Source: Bathymodiolus brooksi methanotrophic gill symbiont
GTDB taxonomy: Bacteria; Pseudomonadota; Gammaproteobacteria; Methylococcales; Methylomonadaceae
Assembly: GCA_020996635.1 (NCBI GenBank)
Contig: JAJJBE010000027.1
Span: 1-34,826 of the forward strand
DNA length: 34,826 nt
Direction of reading: 5' to 3'
Below the pieces are notes generated by a model. It did no database searches. It was not told where the DNA came from and saw nothing but the letters and a program-made list of their open reading frames with translations. The position numbers and the translations under genes were made by a program. Of the stretch, positions 1-7,294 are shown piece after piece. Position 1 is the first letter of the stretch; every line of letters starts with the position of its first letter.

Positions 1-281
1 CTGAAAATCAGGGAAACGGAGCGCAGCGAAGTGATGATTTTTAGTCCGCAGTAGGCGACAGGGAAATTCGCCAATCCGAAGTGAACTGGTCAGTTCGCTC
101 GGGAGGCAAGTAGTTATCCCGACAGCGGTCAAGTCATTTGAGGTAGACTTAACGAAGCAGTGTTTTTTGCGTAGTTGAGTTGGACGCAGGACGAACTGGG
201 ACTCCCATAAATCGCTCCGTGCTGAATGAAGATTGGCGATAGGACATCCCAATGTTTCATGAAGTAGGAATGGCGCGCCTA
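1..281 (+). repeat. 281-bp structured repeat, copy 1
   Basis: Nearly identical to 32969-33250 on the same strand, and its right part is found inverted at 34700-34826. It contains several self-complementary segments: 1-10 with 35-44, a GAACTG/CAGTTC palindrome, TCGGGA pairing with TCCCGA, and TGCGT pairing with ACGCA. It ends in the palindrome AGGCGCGCCT. Differences from copy 2 cluster in a predicted loop, including a 1-base indel, which argues against a protein-coding role. The left edge coincides with the window start, but the first hairpin is complete, so this copy may be full length. Confidence 0.85.
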
Positions 282-434
282 TTTGTTTTGGTGTTTTAAA
301 GCACCAACAACCTTATCAACCACAAATAGGATAAATTACCTCTTGTGATTGATTTGGAGAGATGGTATCTACTTGATGCTATGTAGTGAAAGGGGGATAT
401 AAGCTTTTTCAACCCTCTGCGTAACATCAGTTAA

Positions 435-528
435 TAATTAGGAATGAAATTGCTGGCTTTAGTTGCGGAATGCTTGATGTGTGATTGCAGCGGCTAAAGA
501 CCGCTGCTCCGTTTAGTTATCTTCATTG
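435..528 (-). repeat. Degenerate copy of the TATACCC-type miniature element
   Basis: The reverse complement carries the core of the element seen complete at 7035-7172 and 24241-24379: the hairpin made by CAGCGG and CCGCTG, followed by AATCACACATCAAGCATTCC. The terminal inverted repeats are not recognisable here, so this is an eroded or truncated copy. The rest of 282-548 shows one short hairpin (TTGGTG at 288-293 with CACCAA at 302-307) and no credible gene. Confidence 0.7.
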
Positions 529-548
529 GTTTCCGGTATAGCTGCTTA

Positions 549-866
549 TTAACTCTTTAATTTCACCGCTGTGCCATAAGCTAAAATTTCCGAGGCATTA
601 CCCATGATAGAGCTAGTGGCAAAGCGGACATTAACAATGGCATCAGCATCACGGTCTTTTGCTTCAGCAACCATTCGTTCAATGGCAACATCACGAGCAT
701 CAGCTAACATTTCTGTATAGCCGATAATTTCACCACCAACAATGCTTTTTAGATTGGCCATTAAATCACGGCCAATATGTTTTGATTGCACAACATTGCC
801 TGCGACAATACCTAAATTTTCAGTAATTGTTTTGCCTGATATTTCATAGGTAGTAGAAAATTTCAT
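549..866 (-). CDS. ybjQ: YbjQ family (UPF0145/DUF74) protein
   Basis: A 105-residue protein of the YbjQ/UPF0145 family, described as a putative heavy-metal-binding domain that assembles into small rings; its cellular role is not settled. The sequence shows family hallmarks: a short N-terminal strand, then GIVAGNVVQSKHIGRD, the central helix with YTEMLADARDVAIERM, and DADAIVNVRF followed by a small-residue C-terminal strand (AYGTAVKL). Length is normal for the family. The ATG is preceded by an AAAGGA ribosome site lying in the end of the upstream peptidase gene, only 2 bases away, so it is the last gene of the PilZ-xseA-M23-ybjQ operon. Family assignment is confident; function is unknown. Confidence 0.88.
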   Translation of the reverse strand: MKFSTTYEISGKTITENLGIVAGNVVQSKHIGRDLMANLKSIVGGEIIGYTEMLADARDVAIERMVAEAKDRDADAIVNVRFATSSIMGNASEILAYGTAVKLKS

Positions 867-868
867 AT

Positions 869-1735
869 TTATTCCTTTGCTGTGGTATTAGATTGAATGT
901 TAGCCTTTTTAATCACTGATAGCTCAGGAATAAAGAGTGCTGGGTCAACCTTGGTTTTATTTAAATAGACATTCCAGTGTAAATGGGGGCCTGTTACTCG
1001 TCCTGTTGCGCCTACCTCACCCAATTTTGATCCTTGTGCAACGATTTGTCCGTCAGTCACTGAAATTTTAGAGAGGTGGAAGTAACCGGTAATAAGGCCT
1101 TGGCCATGGTCTAAGAATACGGTATTACCATTGTAATAATAACTACCTGTATTAATAACAATACCTGCGGCAGGAGAGCTAATATCCGTTCCTTTTATAG
1201 CGGCGATATCTAAGCCGCTATGTGGGTTTTTAGCTTGATTATTAAAAAATCGTTTAAGCCCAAAAGGGCTACTTAACCGACCAATAACAGGTATTTGAAA
1301 ATTCAGGCTATCAACCGCTTGTAAACTCCATGTATTTAACGCTTTATTAATGGCAGGGCGCTCACTACGAATACGTTTAAGGTCGTCTGGGTTGGGGTTT
1401 ACCATGCGTTTGTTTTTAATGGTTATATATTGAGCCGGGTAATCTTTATCAGCAATACTAAAGTCTATTTTACGTTCTTTTTCGGCAGATTTTACTTGAA
1501 TAGAGTGTTGCCCTACTTTTATTTTAAGAGGAATACCAACAACGGCAACCCATTGTTTATCTTGTTCTAAAACAAGTACTTTTTTAGCTTGGAAGGTAAC
1601 GCTTGGGGCAGCGGTGTCGGTTTTTCCTAATGGGATATTAACAATACCACCGGGTACTGCAAGCATGGTGGGTAAGTTTTGTGCCTGTACTAAAAAAGGC
1701 AAAAAGCAAAGTATAGAAAAAAGTATTTTAATCAT
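869..1735 (-). CDS. M23 family metallopeptidase (LytM-type murein endopeptidase)
   Basis: Exported peptidase predicted to cleave peptide cross-bridges of peptidoglycan. The chosen ATG (1733-1735) gives 288 residues that begin with a clear signal peptide (MIKILFSILCFLPFLVQAQ), whereas the open frame extends 22 codons further upstream inside xseA without adding a sensible leader. The C-terminal half is an M23 domain with the zinc motif HSGLDIA, a YFHLSK segment and the catalytic GPHLHWN motif, so the active site looks intact and the protein is probably an enzyme and not a degenerate activator such as EnvC. The start overlaps the xseA stop by 8 bases, indicating translational coupling. No transmembrane segment is seen beyond the signal peptide, so it is likely periplasmic. 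Confidence 0.9.
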   Translation of the reverse strand: MIKILFSILCFLPFLVQAQNLPTMLAVPGGIVNIPLGKTDTAAPSVTFQAKKVLVLEQDKQWVAVVGIPLKIKVGQHSIQVKSAEKERKIDFSIADKDYPAQYITIKNKRMVNPNPDDLKRIRSERPAINKALNTWSLQAVDSLNFQIPVIGRLSSPFGLKRFFNNQAKNPHSGLDIAAIKGTDISSPAAGIVINTGSYYYNGNTVFLDHGQGLITGYFHLSKISVTDGQIVAQGSKLGEVGATGRVTGPHLHWNVYLNKTKVDPALFIPELSVIKKANIQSNTTAKE

Positions 1736-3077
1736 GATTAATTGATTGTATTTGGCTAGTGATAGTGCTTTTTGCAAAGCGGGTTTTAATATTATCGCCA
1801 ATTTTAAGATTTTGGCTAGAATGAATCAGTTTGCCTTTTTCTGTGCTGGTTAATGTATAACCGCGTTCCAGCGTAGATAGAGGGCTAACAATATTAAGTG
1901 TGCTGCTTAAAAGTTGTAATTGGGATTTATTTTTTTGTAATTGAGTCTCTATATTATTGTGTAAACGATTAGTGAGTAAAGTAAATTTGGATTTTAATTG
2001 CTGTACTTTATAAGCAGGGTTAAATTGCATTAATTCTGCTTGCTGTATTGTTAGCTGGTTTTTAGATTGTGTTAAATGATTGTGTAAATGATTGCGTAAA
2101 CGAGAGTTTAAATCAGCTAAGCGCAAAAACTTTAGTTTGAGCTGCTTTCCTGGGTGCTGTTGGTTTAAATTTTTATTTAACCAGTCTAAGTGACGCGCGC
2201 GTTCCATTAGTTTATTTTGCATCAACTGGGTTAAATGTTGTTGATAGGCACTGAATTGATTTTTCCAATGCTGTACATCGGGTGTTGCATGCTCGGCTGC
2301 AGCTGTTGGGGTAGCTGCGCGAAAATCTGCCACATAATCAGCAATCGTGGTATCTGTTTCATGTCCGATGCCACTAATAATAGGAATACGACTTTTAAAG
2401 ATGGCTTTAGCGACCATTTCTTCATTGAAGGCCCATAGATCTTCTAAAGAACCACCGCCTCGCGCTAAAATAATAACGTCACATTCTTTACGTTGGTTGG
2501 CTGTGATAAGTGCTTGGTTAATTTGGTATTTAGCCTCAGTCCCTTGTACCATAACAGGGTAAATAATAACCGGAATAGAAGGGAAACGTCGTTTCAGAAC
2601 CGATAAAATATCTTGAATAGCAGCACCTGTCGGGGAGGTAATAATACCGATAGCCTGTGGAATGGTGGGCAGTTCTTTTTTATGTTCAGCTGAAAATAGG
2701 CCTTTAGCTGCTAGTTTTTCTTTTAACTTTTCAAAAGCCTTTTGTAATGCACCATCACCAGTTTCTTGGGCGTTATTGATGATTAACTGATAGTCCCCCC
2801 GCGCTTCATATAAGCTAGTGTTTGCATTAACGAGAATTTGTAAGCCATTTTCAGGGGTGAAATTTAAGCGTTGTGCTTGCCGTTTAAAAAGAGCGCAGCG
2901 CACTTGAGCGTGTTCATCTTTTAAAGAGAAATATAAATGTCCCGATGCAGGGCGGCTTAAATTAGAAATCTCCCCGATTACTTGAATATAGGAAAGCTCC
3001 TGTTCCAGTAGGGATTTTGCTTTATTGTTTAGTTGAGAAACGCTAAAAATAGAGTCGGTGCTAAATATTGAGGGCAT
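1728..3077 (-). CDS. xseA: Exodeoxyribonuclease VII large subunit
   Basis: Large subunit of exonuclease VII, which together with several XseB subunits degrades single-stranded DNA from both ends. The 449-residue length is typical. The N-terminal OB-fold (about residues 5-110) includes VIGEISNLSRPASGHLYFSLKD; the catalytic domain follows with GIITSPTGAAIQDIL, DVIILARGGGSLEDLWAFNEE and ISGIGHETDTTIADYVADFRA; a long coiled-coil region and a C-terminal segment with LERGYTL end the protein. It lies 7 bases downstream of the PilZ gene and overlaps the M23 peptidase gene. xseB is not in this window. Confidence 0.97.
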   Translation of the reverse strand: MPSIFSTDSIFSVSQLNNKAKSLLEQELSYIQVIGEISNLSRPASGHLYFSLKDEHAQVRCALFKRQAQRLNFTPENGLQILVNANTSLYEARGDYQLIINNAQETGDGALQKAFEKLKEKLAAKGLFSAEHKKELPTIPQAIGIITSPTGAAIQDILSVLKRRFPSIPVIIYPVMVQGTEAKYQINQALITANQRKECDVIILARGGGSLEDLWAFNEEMVAKAIFKSRIPIISGIGHETDTTIADYVADFRAATPTAAAEHATPDVQHWKNQFSAYQQHLTQLMQNKLMERARHLDWLNKNLNQQHPGKQLKLKFLRLADLNSRLRNHLHNHLTQSKNQLTIQQAELMQFNPAYKVQQLKSKFTLLTNRLHNNIETQLQKNKSQLQLLSSTLNIVSPLSTLERGYTLTSTEKGKLIHSSQNLKIGDNIKTRFAKSTITSQIQSINHD

Positions 3078-3084
3078 ATTTTAA

Positions 3085-3822
3085 TTAAATTCTGCTGCGT
3101 TCGATGGATAATAGGTAACGCTGAATTTGTGATTCTATTGCACCAGAAAGTTTATGAAATTTAACGCCTATAATTTGTGCTTGCTCGGGTGCCGATATTT
3201 TTTGAGGGCGTTGATTACGAACCTGTAACACAGTAGAAAATCGTCCTATACCAGGAAGCATGATGCTGCAGCTGGGTATTTCTTTAATGCCTTCAAATAT
3301 GTCTGATTTGTACAGCTTAGGGTCATAAGCAAAGGAAGTGCCTGTTAGGCTTAGGTCAAGAAGATCAATTTTTAAATTATAAGATAGATCATTACCGGCT
3401 TCATCATGAGTATTAAGTATGAATTTACAGTTAGGTGTATTTTGCAGTGGTGTTTTAATTCGATAGAATGATCGGCGCTCCCGCCACATAAGCTCTTCAG
3501 GGAAGTCTAAAATAAATGCGTTGTGATGACTAAGTAAAGGCTTAGAAACTTTTTCCAAGATAAAAGTAACGGCTACACCGCCAACATTGGTTGTTAATGT
3601 AATGGGGGTAGCTTTTAATATTTGCTTGTTTAATTGTTCCTCTGAAGCAAAATCTAAGTTCATTTTTTTCTTTTTAGTATCAATATCTAGTAGAGTGCTT
3701 AAAAAAAATGATTTGCCTTTATTAAAAGAGACGGTGATTAAACAATCTTGCTTTAAAATTAGATTTAATTTTCGAGTAATTTCGGTAGGATTTTTAAGTA
3801 TGAATTTAGCGTTGTCTGACAT
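3085..3822 (-). CDS. YcgR-like protein with PilZ domain (putative c-di-GMP receptor)
   Basis: A 245-residue soluble protein. The N-terminal half (about 10-105) resembles the YcgR N-terminal domain; the C-terminal half is a PilZ domain. The cyclic-di-GMP binding motif is visible: ERRSFYR (RxxxR at residues 117-121) and, about 35 residues on, DLSLTG (156-161), matching the D/NxSxxG signature. It therefore probably binds c-di-GMP and may regulate motility or surface attachment, as YcgR does at the flagellar motor; no flagellar gene is in this window, so the partner is unknown. It is the first gene of the operon with xseA and is transcribed divergently from the SMR exporter. Confidence 0.85.
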   Translation of the reverse strand: MSDNAKFILKNPTEITRKLNLILKQDCLITVSFNKGKSFFLSTLLDIDTKKKKMNLDFASEEQLNKQILKATPITLTTNVGGVAVTFILEKVSKPLLSHHNAFILDFPEELMWRERRSFYRIKTPLQNTPNCKFILNTHDEAGNDLSYNLKIDLLDLSLTGTSFAYDPKLYKSDIFEGIKEIPSCSIMLPGIGRFSTVLQVRNQRPQKISAPEQAQIIGVKFHKLSGAIESQIQRYLLSIERSRI

Positions 3823-3931
3823 GACGTGGTTTTAAAAAGGCAGGATTTATAAGTAGTATTGTAAAATAATATACTTTCAGTGTATATGCTCTATATGTCT
3901 ATTGTTTATGGAATGTTTTTTAGGAGAAAAA

Positions 3932-4252
3932 ATGGGCTGGTTGTTTTTAGTGGCAGCAAGTATTGCAGAAATATTTTTTGCACTAAGTCTTAAATATAAT
4001 GAAGGGTTTACCAAGTTAATTCCTTCTATTGCGACAGCGGTAACAGGGGCGGGGAGTTTGGGCTTTTTAATGATGGCAATTAAAACCTTACCCTTAGGGA
4101 CAGCTTATGCTATTTGGACTGGGGTTGGAGCTGCAGGTATCGCAATTGCGGGAATATTTTTGTTTAATGAATCGGTCGACATTTATCGACTTAGTTCTAT
4201 ATCACTTATTATTCTAAGTGTGGTGGGTCTTAAAATTTTTTCTGGGACATAA
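3932..4252 (+). CDS. gdx: Small multidrug resistance family exporter, Gdx/SugE type
   Basis: A 106-residue four-helix inner-membrane protein of the SMR family. The sequence resembles SugE/Gdx, the proton-coupled guanidinium exporters: the essential membrane glutamate lies in AASIAEIFF (E13), followed by SLKYNEGFTKLIPS, LPLGTAYAIWTGVGAAG and a last helix ending VVGLKIF. The start at 3932 is chosen because TAGGAGA sits just upstream; an upstream in-frame ATG would add ten non-membrane residues. tusB begins one base after the stop, suggesting co-transcription. A small inverted repeat (ATATAC/GTATAT, 3869-3887) upstream could be an operator. I see no guanidine riboswitch consensus. Guanidinium as substrate is inferred from similarity only. 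Confidence 0.88.
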   Translation: MGWLFLVAASIAEIFFALSLKYNEGFTKLIPSIATAVTGAGSLGFLMMAIKTLPLGTAYAIWTGVGAAGIAIAGIFLFNESVDIYRLSSISLIILSVVGLKIFSGT

Positions 4253-4253
4253 T

Positions 4254-4544
4254 ATGTTGCATTTAGTTTCTTCAAAAAATAATACGCAGCAAGCTTTAGG
4301 TTTTATGGCTGATGGTGATGCCATTTTATTTATGGAAAGTAGTACACTTCATTTACTTAATAGTTCTGTGTTTATAAAGGGTTTGCGAGAGTGTGCCGTT
4401 AAAGTAAAGTTTTATACTTTAATTTCTGATATTCAGTTAAGAGGTATTGCTTGTGATGAGGTATCAGAACTTATTAATATTGTTGATTACGCAGGGTTTG
4501 TTGATTTATCTGTGGCGCATAATACGATTAAAACATGGAATTGA
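4254..4544 (+). CDS. tusB: TusB/DsrH family sulfur-relay protein
   Basis: A 96-residue protein starting MLHLVSSKNN, typical of TusB/DsrH, a subunit of the TusBCD (or DsrEFH) complex that passes persulfide sulfur, in TusBCD for 2-thiolation of tRNA wobble uridine. The start chosen is the second in-frame candidate, 1 base after the exporter stop, because it gives the family N-terminus; the longer frame reads through the exporter gene. Its 3' end overlaps tusE by 10 bases. TusD and TusC, which normally precede TusB, are not adjacent; a TusC-like gene lies about 1.9 kb away next to rppH. A single cysteine (in RECAVKVK, with another in GIACDE) could be functional, but I cannot assign it. Confidence 0.8.
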   Translation: MLHLVSSKNNTQQALGFMADGDAILFMESSTLHLLNSSVFIKGLRECAVKVKFYTLISDIQLRGIACDEVSELINIVDYAGFVDLSVAHNTIKTWN

Positions 4545-4858
4545 AAATCGCTATAGCAACAACAGAACAAGGATTTTTGCTGGATAAAACAGAGTGGACA
4601 GAAGTAATTGCTGAGCAACTAGCAAAGAAAGAAGGATTGGAGTTAACTAATGCTCATTGGGAAATATTAAAATTTATTCAGAATTTTTATCAAGAGTATG
4701 AATACTTACCTAATGCACGAGTCTTTACTAAAGCCATTAAGACTGAGTTAGGTGCGGATAAAGGCAATAGTCGATATTTATTAAAGCTATTTCCTGAAGG
4801 ACCTTTAAAATACGCGTGTAAAATTGCAGGCTTACCTAAACCCCGGAGTTGTATTTAG
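4535..4858 (+). CDS. tusE: TusE/DsrC family sulfur-carrier protein with two conserved cysteines
   Basis: A 107-residue protein of the DsrC/TusE/DsvC family, which carries sulfur on a flexible C-terminal arm. Recognisable blocks are EGLELTNAHWEILKFIQNFY, GNSRYLLKLFPEGP and the C-terminal IAGLPKPRSCI. The penultimate cysteine C106 is present, and a second cysteine C95 lies 11 residues earlier (KYACKIAG). That spacing is the CysB-X10-CysA arrangement of DsrC proteins; E. coli TusE, as I remember it, has alanine/threonine-type residues there and only one cysteine. It overlaps tusB. The gene may thus encode a redox-active DsrC-like protein and not a simple TusE, although no dsrAB is visible here. 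Confidence 0.88.
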   Translation: MELKIAIATTEQGFLLDKTEWTEVIAEQLAKKEGLELTNAHWEILKFIQNFYQEYEYLPNARVFTKAIKTELGADKGNSRYLLKLFPEGPLKYACKIAGLPKPRSCI

Positions 4859-4883
4859 TACCTGCATTTTGCTACATGACATA

Positions 4884-4918
4884 GACTCCCGATAAAAGAC
4901 TTCGGGAATGACGAGAGG
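4884..4918. repeat. Short palindrome, CCCGATAAAAGACTTCGGG type
   Basis: CCCGA and TCGGG form a hairpin around TAAAAGACT, followed by ATGACGAG. The same unit recurs at about 13614-13644 and 24194-24220. Located just after the tusE stop, it might help end transcription, though no T-run follows. Confidence 0.6.
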
Positions 4919-4930
4919 AGAAAGAGCTGT

Positions 4931-5040
4931 ACCTTCATTGCTTTTAACTAAACGGAACAGCGGTCTTCAGCCGCTGCAATCACACATCAAGCATTCTTCG
5001 GAGTTCCATTAAGCCTGCCTCTTCAAGTAGCTTAGGTATA
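4931..5040 (+). repeat. Partial TATACCC-type miniature element
   Basis: Contains the family core (AACTAAACGGAACAGCGG, hairpin CAGCGG/CCGCTG, AATCACACATCAAGCATTC) and an intact right end CTTCAAGTAGCTTAGGTATA, but a degraded left end and a small internal deletion compared with the complete copies. It lies between the convergent tusE and HAD phosphatase genes. Confidence 0.75.
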
Positions 5041-5091
5041 CAAGGTAATTCCACTTTCTTGTAAATAGGGGGATTGTTTTGTACGCGTTCT

Positions 5092-5748
5092 TTAGTCACG
5101 TAAACTTATGATTGGCCAAGCTGAATTTTCTGCATGCTGCTTTAAAGTATCATCAGGATTAACCGCAACAGGGTGAGTGACTAATTTAAGTAAAGGTAAG
5201 TCATTGTGAGAATCACTGTAAAAATAGCTATTTTCTAGAGAAAGTCCTGTTTTTTGCAGCCATTGTTCTAAACGTGTTACTTTTCCTTCTTGAAAGCAAG
5301 GGGTACCATCCACTTTCCCGGTAAATTGTCCGCCGATTAACTCAGGTGTGGTCGCTAATAAATTTGGGATTCCGTAAGATTTAACAATAGGGGCGGTAAC
5401 AAAAGAATTAGTCGCAGTAATGACTAATAAGGTATCACCACGATCGTGATGTTTTTTCACTAAAGCTTGAGCGGGTTTTAATAAAATAGGTTGGATCACA
5501 TTAATCATGAATTGTGCGCGCCAGTTTTGTAAATCTTCTAAGCTATTATCGGCTAAAGGTTTTAGGGAGAATTTAAGAAACTCATTGATGTCTAGTTTGC
5601 CTTCTTTATACTCTTGGTAAAAACGTTCGTTTTCTTGTTGGTAATATTCGCCATCAACAATACCTTGGTCAACCAAAAATTGCCCCCAAAGATAATCGCT
5701 ATCATCGGCTAATAGGGTGTTGTCTAAATCAAAAATAGCTAAACTCAT
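5092..5748 (-). CDS. HAD-IB family phosphatase
   Basis: A 218-residue cytosolic haloacid-dehalogenase hydrolase of subfamily IB (SerB-like). Motif I is FDLDNTLL with the nucleophile D7 and acid D9; motif II is the threonine in LLVITATNSF; motif III is the lysine in EGKVTRLEQW; motif IV is YSDSHNDLPLL. The cap lies between motifs I and II. All catalytic residues are present, so it should be an active phosphomonoesterase. A HAD-IB gene next to rppH is a recurring arrangement in gammaproteobacteria, and a Pseudomonas homologue in that position has, to my memory, been linked to histidinol-phosphate hydrolysis; the substrate here is not established. Confidence 0.87.
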   Translation of the reverse strand: MSLAIFDLDNTLLADDSDYLWGQFLVDQGIVDGEYYQQENERFYQEYKEGKLDINEFLKFSLKPLADNSLEDLQNWRAQFMINVIQPILLKPAQALVKKHHDRGDTLLVITATNSFVTAPIVKSYGIPNLLATTPELIGGQFTGKVDGTPCFQEGKVTRLEQWLQKTGLSLENSYFYSDSHNDLPLLKLVTHPVAVNPDDTLKQHAENSAWPIISLRD

Positions 5749-5933
5749 TATTGCTTATTCCATTGAAGGTTTTAGTAAAAGGGGGATGGCATCACTTAGG
5801 GATTTGTGGAACAATGGTATCAATTAAGTAACGCTAGTGAATAAAAGCTTTTAAGGCTTTTATTCCTTGTTCGATAACTATAATTTTATCATACGAGAGT
5901 TGTAGTACGAGCAGTAAAAAAATAGGTTTTAAA

Positions 5934-6467
5934 ATGATTGACTCAAAAGGATACAGGTCAAATGTCGGCATCATCCTTTGTAATGCGAAAGGTCATGTTT
6001 TTTGGGCTAAACGTGCACGGGTAAATTCTTGGCAATTCCCTCAGGGCGGTATAGAGTCGCATGAAAGTCCTGAGCAAGCGATGTATCGAGAATTATATGA
6101 GGAAACAGGGCTAGAGCGGCAGCATATTGAAGTGGTTGGACGTACTCGGTATTGGTTTAAGTATAAATTGCCAGATAAGTATATTCGACGTAACTCTCAT
6201 CCTTTATGTGTTGGGCAAAAGCAGATATGGTATTTACTAAAGTTAGTCGGTGAAGAAACCAGTGTGGTATTAGACAAGCATAGTAAACCAGAATTTGATG
6301 ATTGGCAGTGGGTTAAATTTTGGGAGCCCTTAAAATCTGTGGTTTATTTTAAGCGCAAGGTCTACCGTAAGGCGATGATGGAGTTAGGCTCACTGTTGAT
6401 GTTAGATGTAAACGATATTGATTCAGCCAGTTATTTATCGAATGATAATATGAGCGAATATCAATAA
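5934..6467 (+). CDS. rppH: RNA pyrophosphohydrolase (Nudix)
   Basis: RppH removes pyrophosphate from the 5' end of triphosphorylated mRNAs and so starts RNase E-dependent decay. The 177-residue protein has the family N-terminus (MIDSKGYRSNVGIIL) and a complete Nudix box at residues 38-60, with G38, E44, R52, E53, E56, E57 and G59 in the expected Gx5Ex7REUxEExGU spacing. WQFPQGGI before it and FDDWQWVKFWEP after it are typical RppH blocks. It is divergent from the HAD phosphatase gene and its stop overlaps the start of the TusC-like gene by one base (TAATG). Confidence 0.96.
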   Translation: MIDSKGYRSNVGIILCNAKGHVFWAKRARVNSWQFPQGGIESHESPEQAMYRELYEETGLERQHIEVVGRTRYWFKYKLPDKYIRRNSHPLCVGQKQIWYLLKLVGEETSVVLDKHSKPEFDDWQWVKFWEPLKSVVYFKRKVYRKAMMELGSLLMLDVNDIDSASYLSNDNMSEYQ

Positions 6468-6823
6468 TGAAATCATTTTTGTTTGTTTTAAATTCTGCAG
6501 CTTATAGCGGTTGTGATAGCCAAGAATCTTTAGATGTTATTTTGATTGCAGCGGCATTTGAGCAAGAAGTGAGTTTGTTACTTTTGGGGGAGGCTGTTTT
6601 TCATTTAAAAAAGAGCCAAAATACTCAAGGGCAGAGCGGTAAAAATATTGGGTTAATCTATCGTTCTTTAGCTTTATATGATGTAGAAAATATTTATGTA
6701 GAGCAGGACGCATTAATACAGCAAGGTTTAAATCAAGATGATTTGCTACTACCTGTCAGTGAGCTGAATAAACCAGAAATTTCCGCATTAATGCAGAAAT
6801 TTGATTTTGTTTTGAACGGGTAA
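6467..6823 (+). CDS. TusC/DsrF-like sulfur-relay protein
   Basis: A 118-residue protein of the DsrE/DsrF/TusC fold. It starts MKSFLFVLNSAAYSGCDSQESLDVILIAAAFEQEVSLL in the way TusC starts with a FVF..AP...EGLDALL..SAL segment, and continues with LLLGEAVFHLK, then YRSLALYDVENIYV, which matches the LGLYDIE block of TusC; it ends with a KFDFVL strand. It probably pairs with TusB/DsrH in a sulfur-transfer complex. It is translationally coupled to rppH (1-base overlap), not to the tusB-tusE pair at 4254-4858. A TusD partner is not in the window. The family call is good; exact orthology (TusC or another DsrF-like protein) is uncertain. Confidence 0.72.
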   Translation: MKSFLFVLNSAAYSGCDSQESLDVILIAAAFEQEVSLLLLGEAVFHLKKSQNTQGQSGKNIGLIYRSLALYDVENIYVEQDALIQQGLNQDDLLLPVSELNKPEISALMQKFDFVLNG

Positions 6824-6835
6824 TACTAACGGCAA

Positions 6836-6930
6836 TATACCCAAGCTACTTGAAGATGTGTGATTTTAATTAAACGGAACAGAGGTCTTTAGCCGCTGCA
6901 ATCACACATTAAGTATTCCACGACTAGTGA
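6836..6930 (+). repeat. TATACCC-type miniature element, left-end fragment
   Basis: Begins with the full left terminus TATACCCAAGCTACTTGAAG and includes the core hairpin and AATCACACATTAAGTATTCC, then breaks off. Beyond it, CCCATCA/TGATGGG forms an unrelated small hairpin (about 6933-6961). The 470-base gap 6824-7294 holds this fragment, a complete copy at 7035-7172 and the lepA leader; no gene is seen. Confidence 0.75.
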
Positions 6931-7034
6931 GTCCCATCAATCATTGCCAGAATGATGGGTTTCGCAAAAAACGCTCTACCCATCCTACTAAAATTCGTCA
7001 TATCAAAATGTTAGAGTAATTATGCACAAGTACT

Positions 7035-7172
7035 TATACCCAAAATAAATGAAGATGCGTGATTTTAACTAAATGGAACAGCGGTCTTCAGCCGCTGCAA
7101 TCACATATCAAGCATTCCGCGACTAAAGATCGCGGTTCCATTAAGCGAGCACCTTCAAGTAGCTTGGGTATA
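7035..7172 (+). repeat. TATACCC-type miniature inverted-repeat element, complete copy
   Basis: A 138-bp element with terminal inverted repeats: TATACCCAAAATAAATGAAG at the left and CTTCAAGTAGCTTGGGTATA at the right, identical over the outer 9 bases and similar over 20. Inside, GTGATT/AATCAC encloses CAGCGG/CCGCTG, giving a nested hairpin. A near-identical 139-bp copy lies at 24241-24379. No open reading frame is present, so it would depend on a transposase elsewhere. Confidence 0.85.
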
Positions 7173-7294
7173 TAAGTATAAATAGATTGAAATTGCTATT
7201 ACTTGGTCGACGCTATCTTACATCTGTTAAAATATTCCTATTATCAAAGCATAGTTTTCATTGCTTCTTACTTTCGCACACTTAAAAATATACG

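Noticed and set aside
1736-1801. Longer N-terminus for the M23 peptidase
   Set aside because: The extra 22 residues lie within xseA and would bury the signal peptide.
3823-3931. Guanidine riboswitch before the SMR exporter
   Set aside because: No ACGR-type hairpin pair or other guanidine aptamer consensus is visible; only a short ATATAC/GTATAT palindrome.
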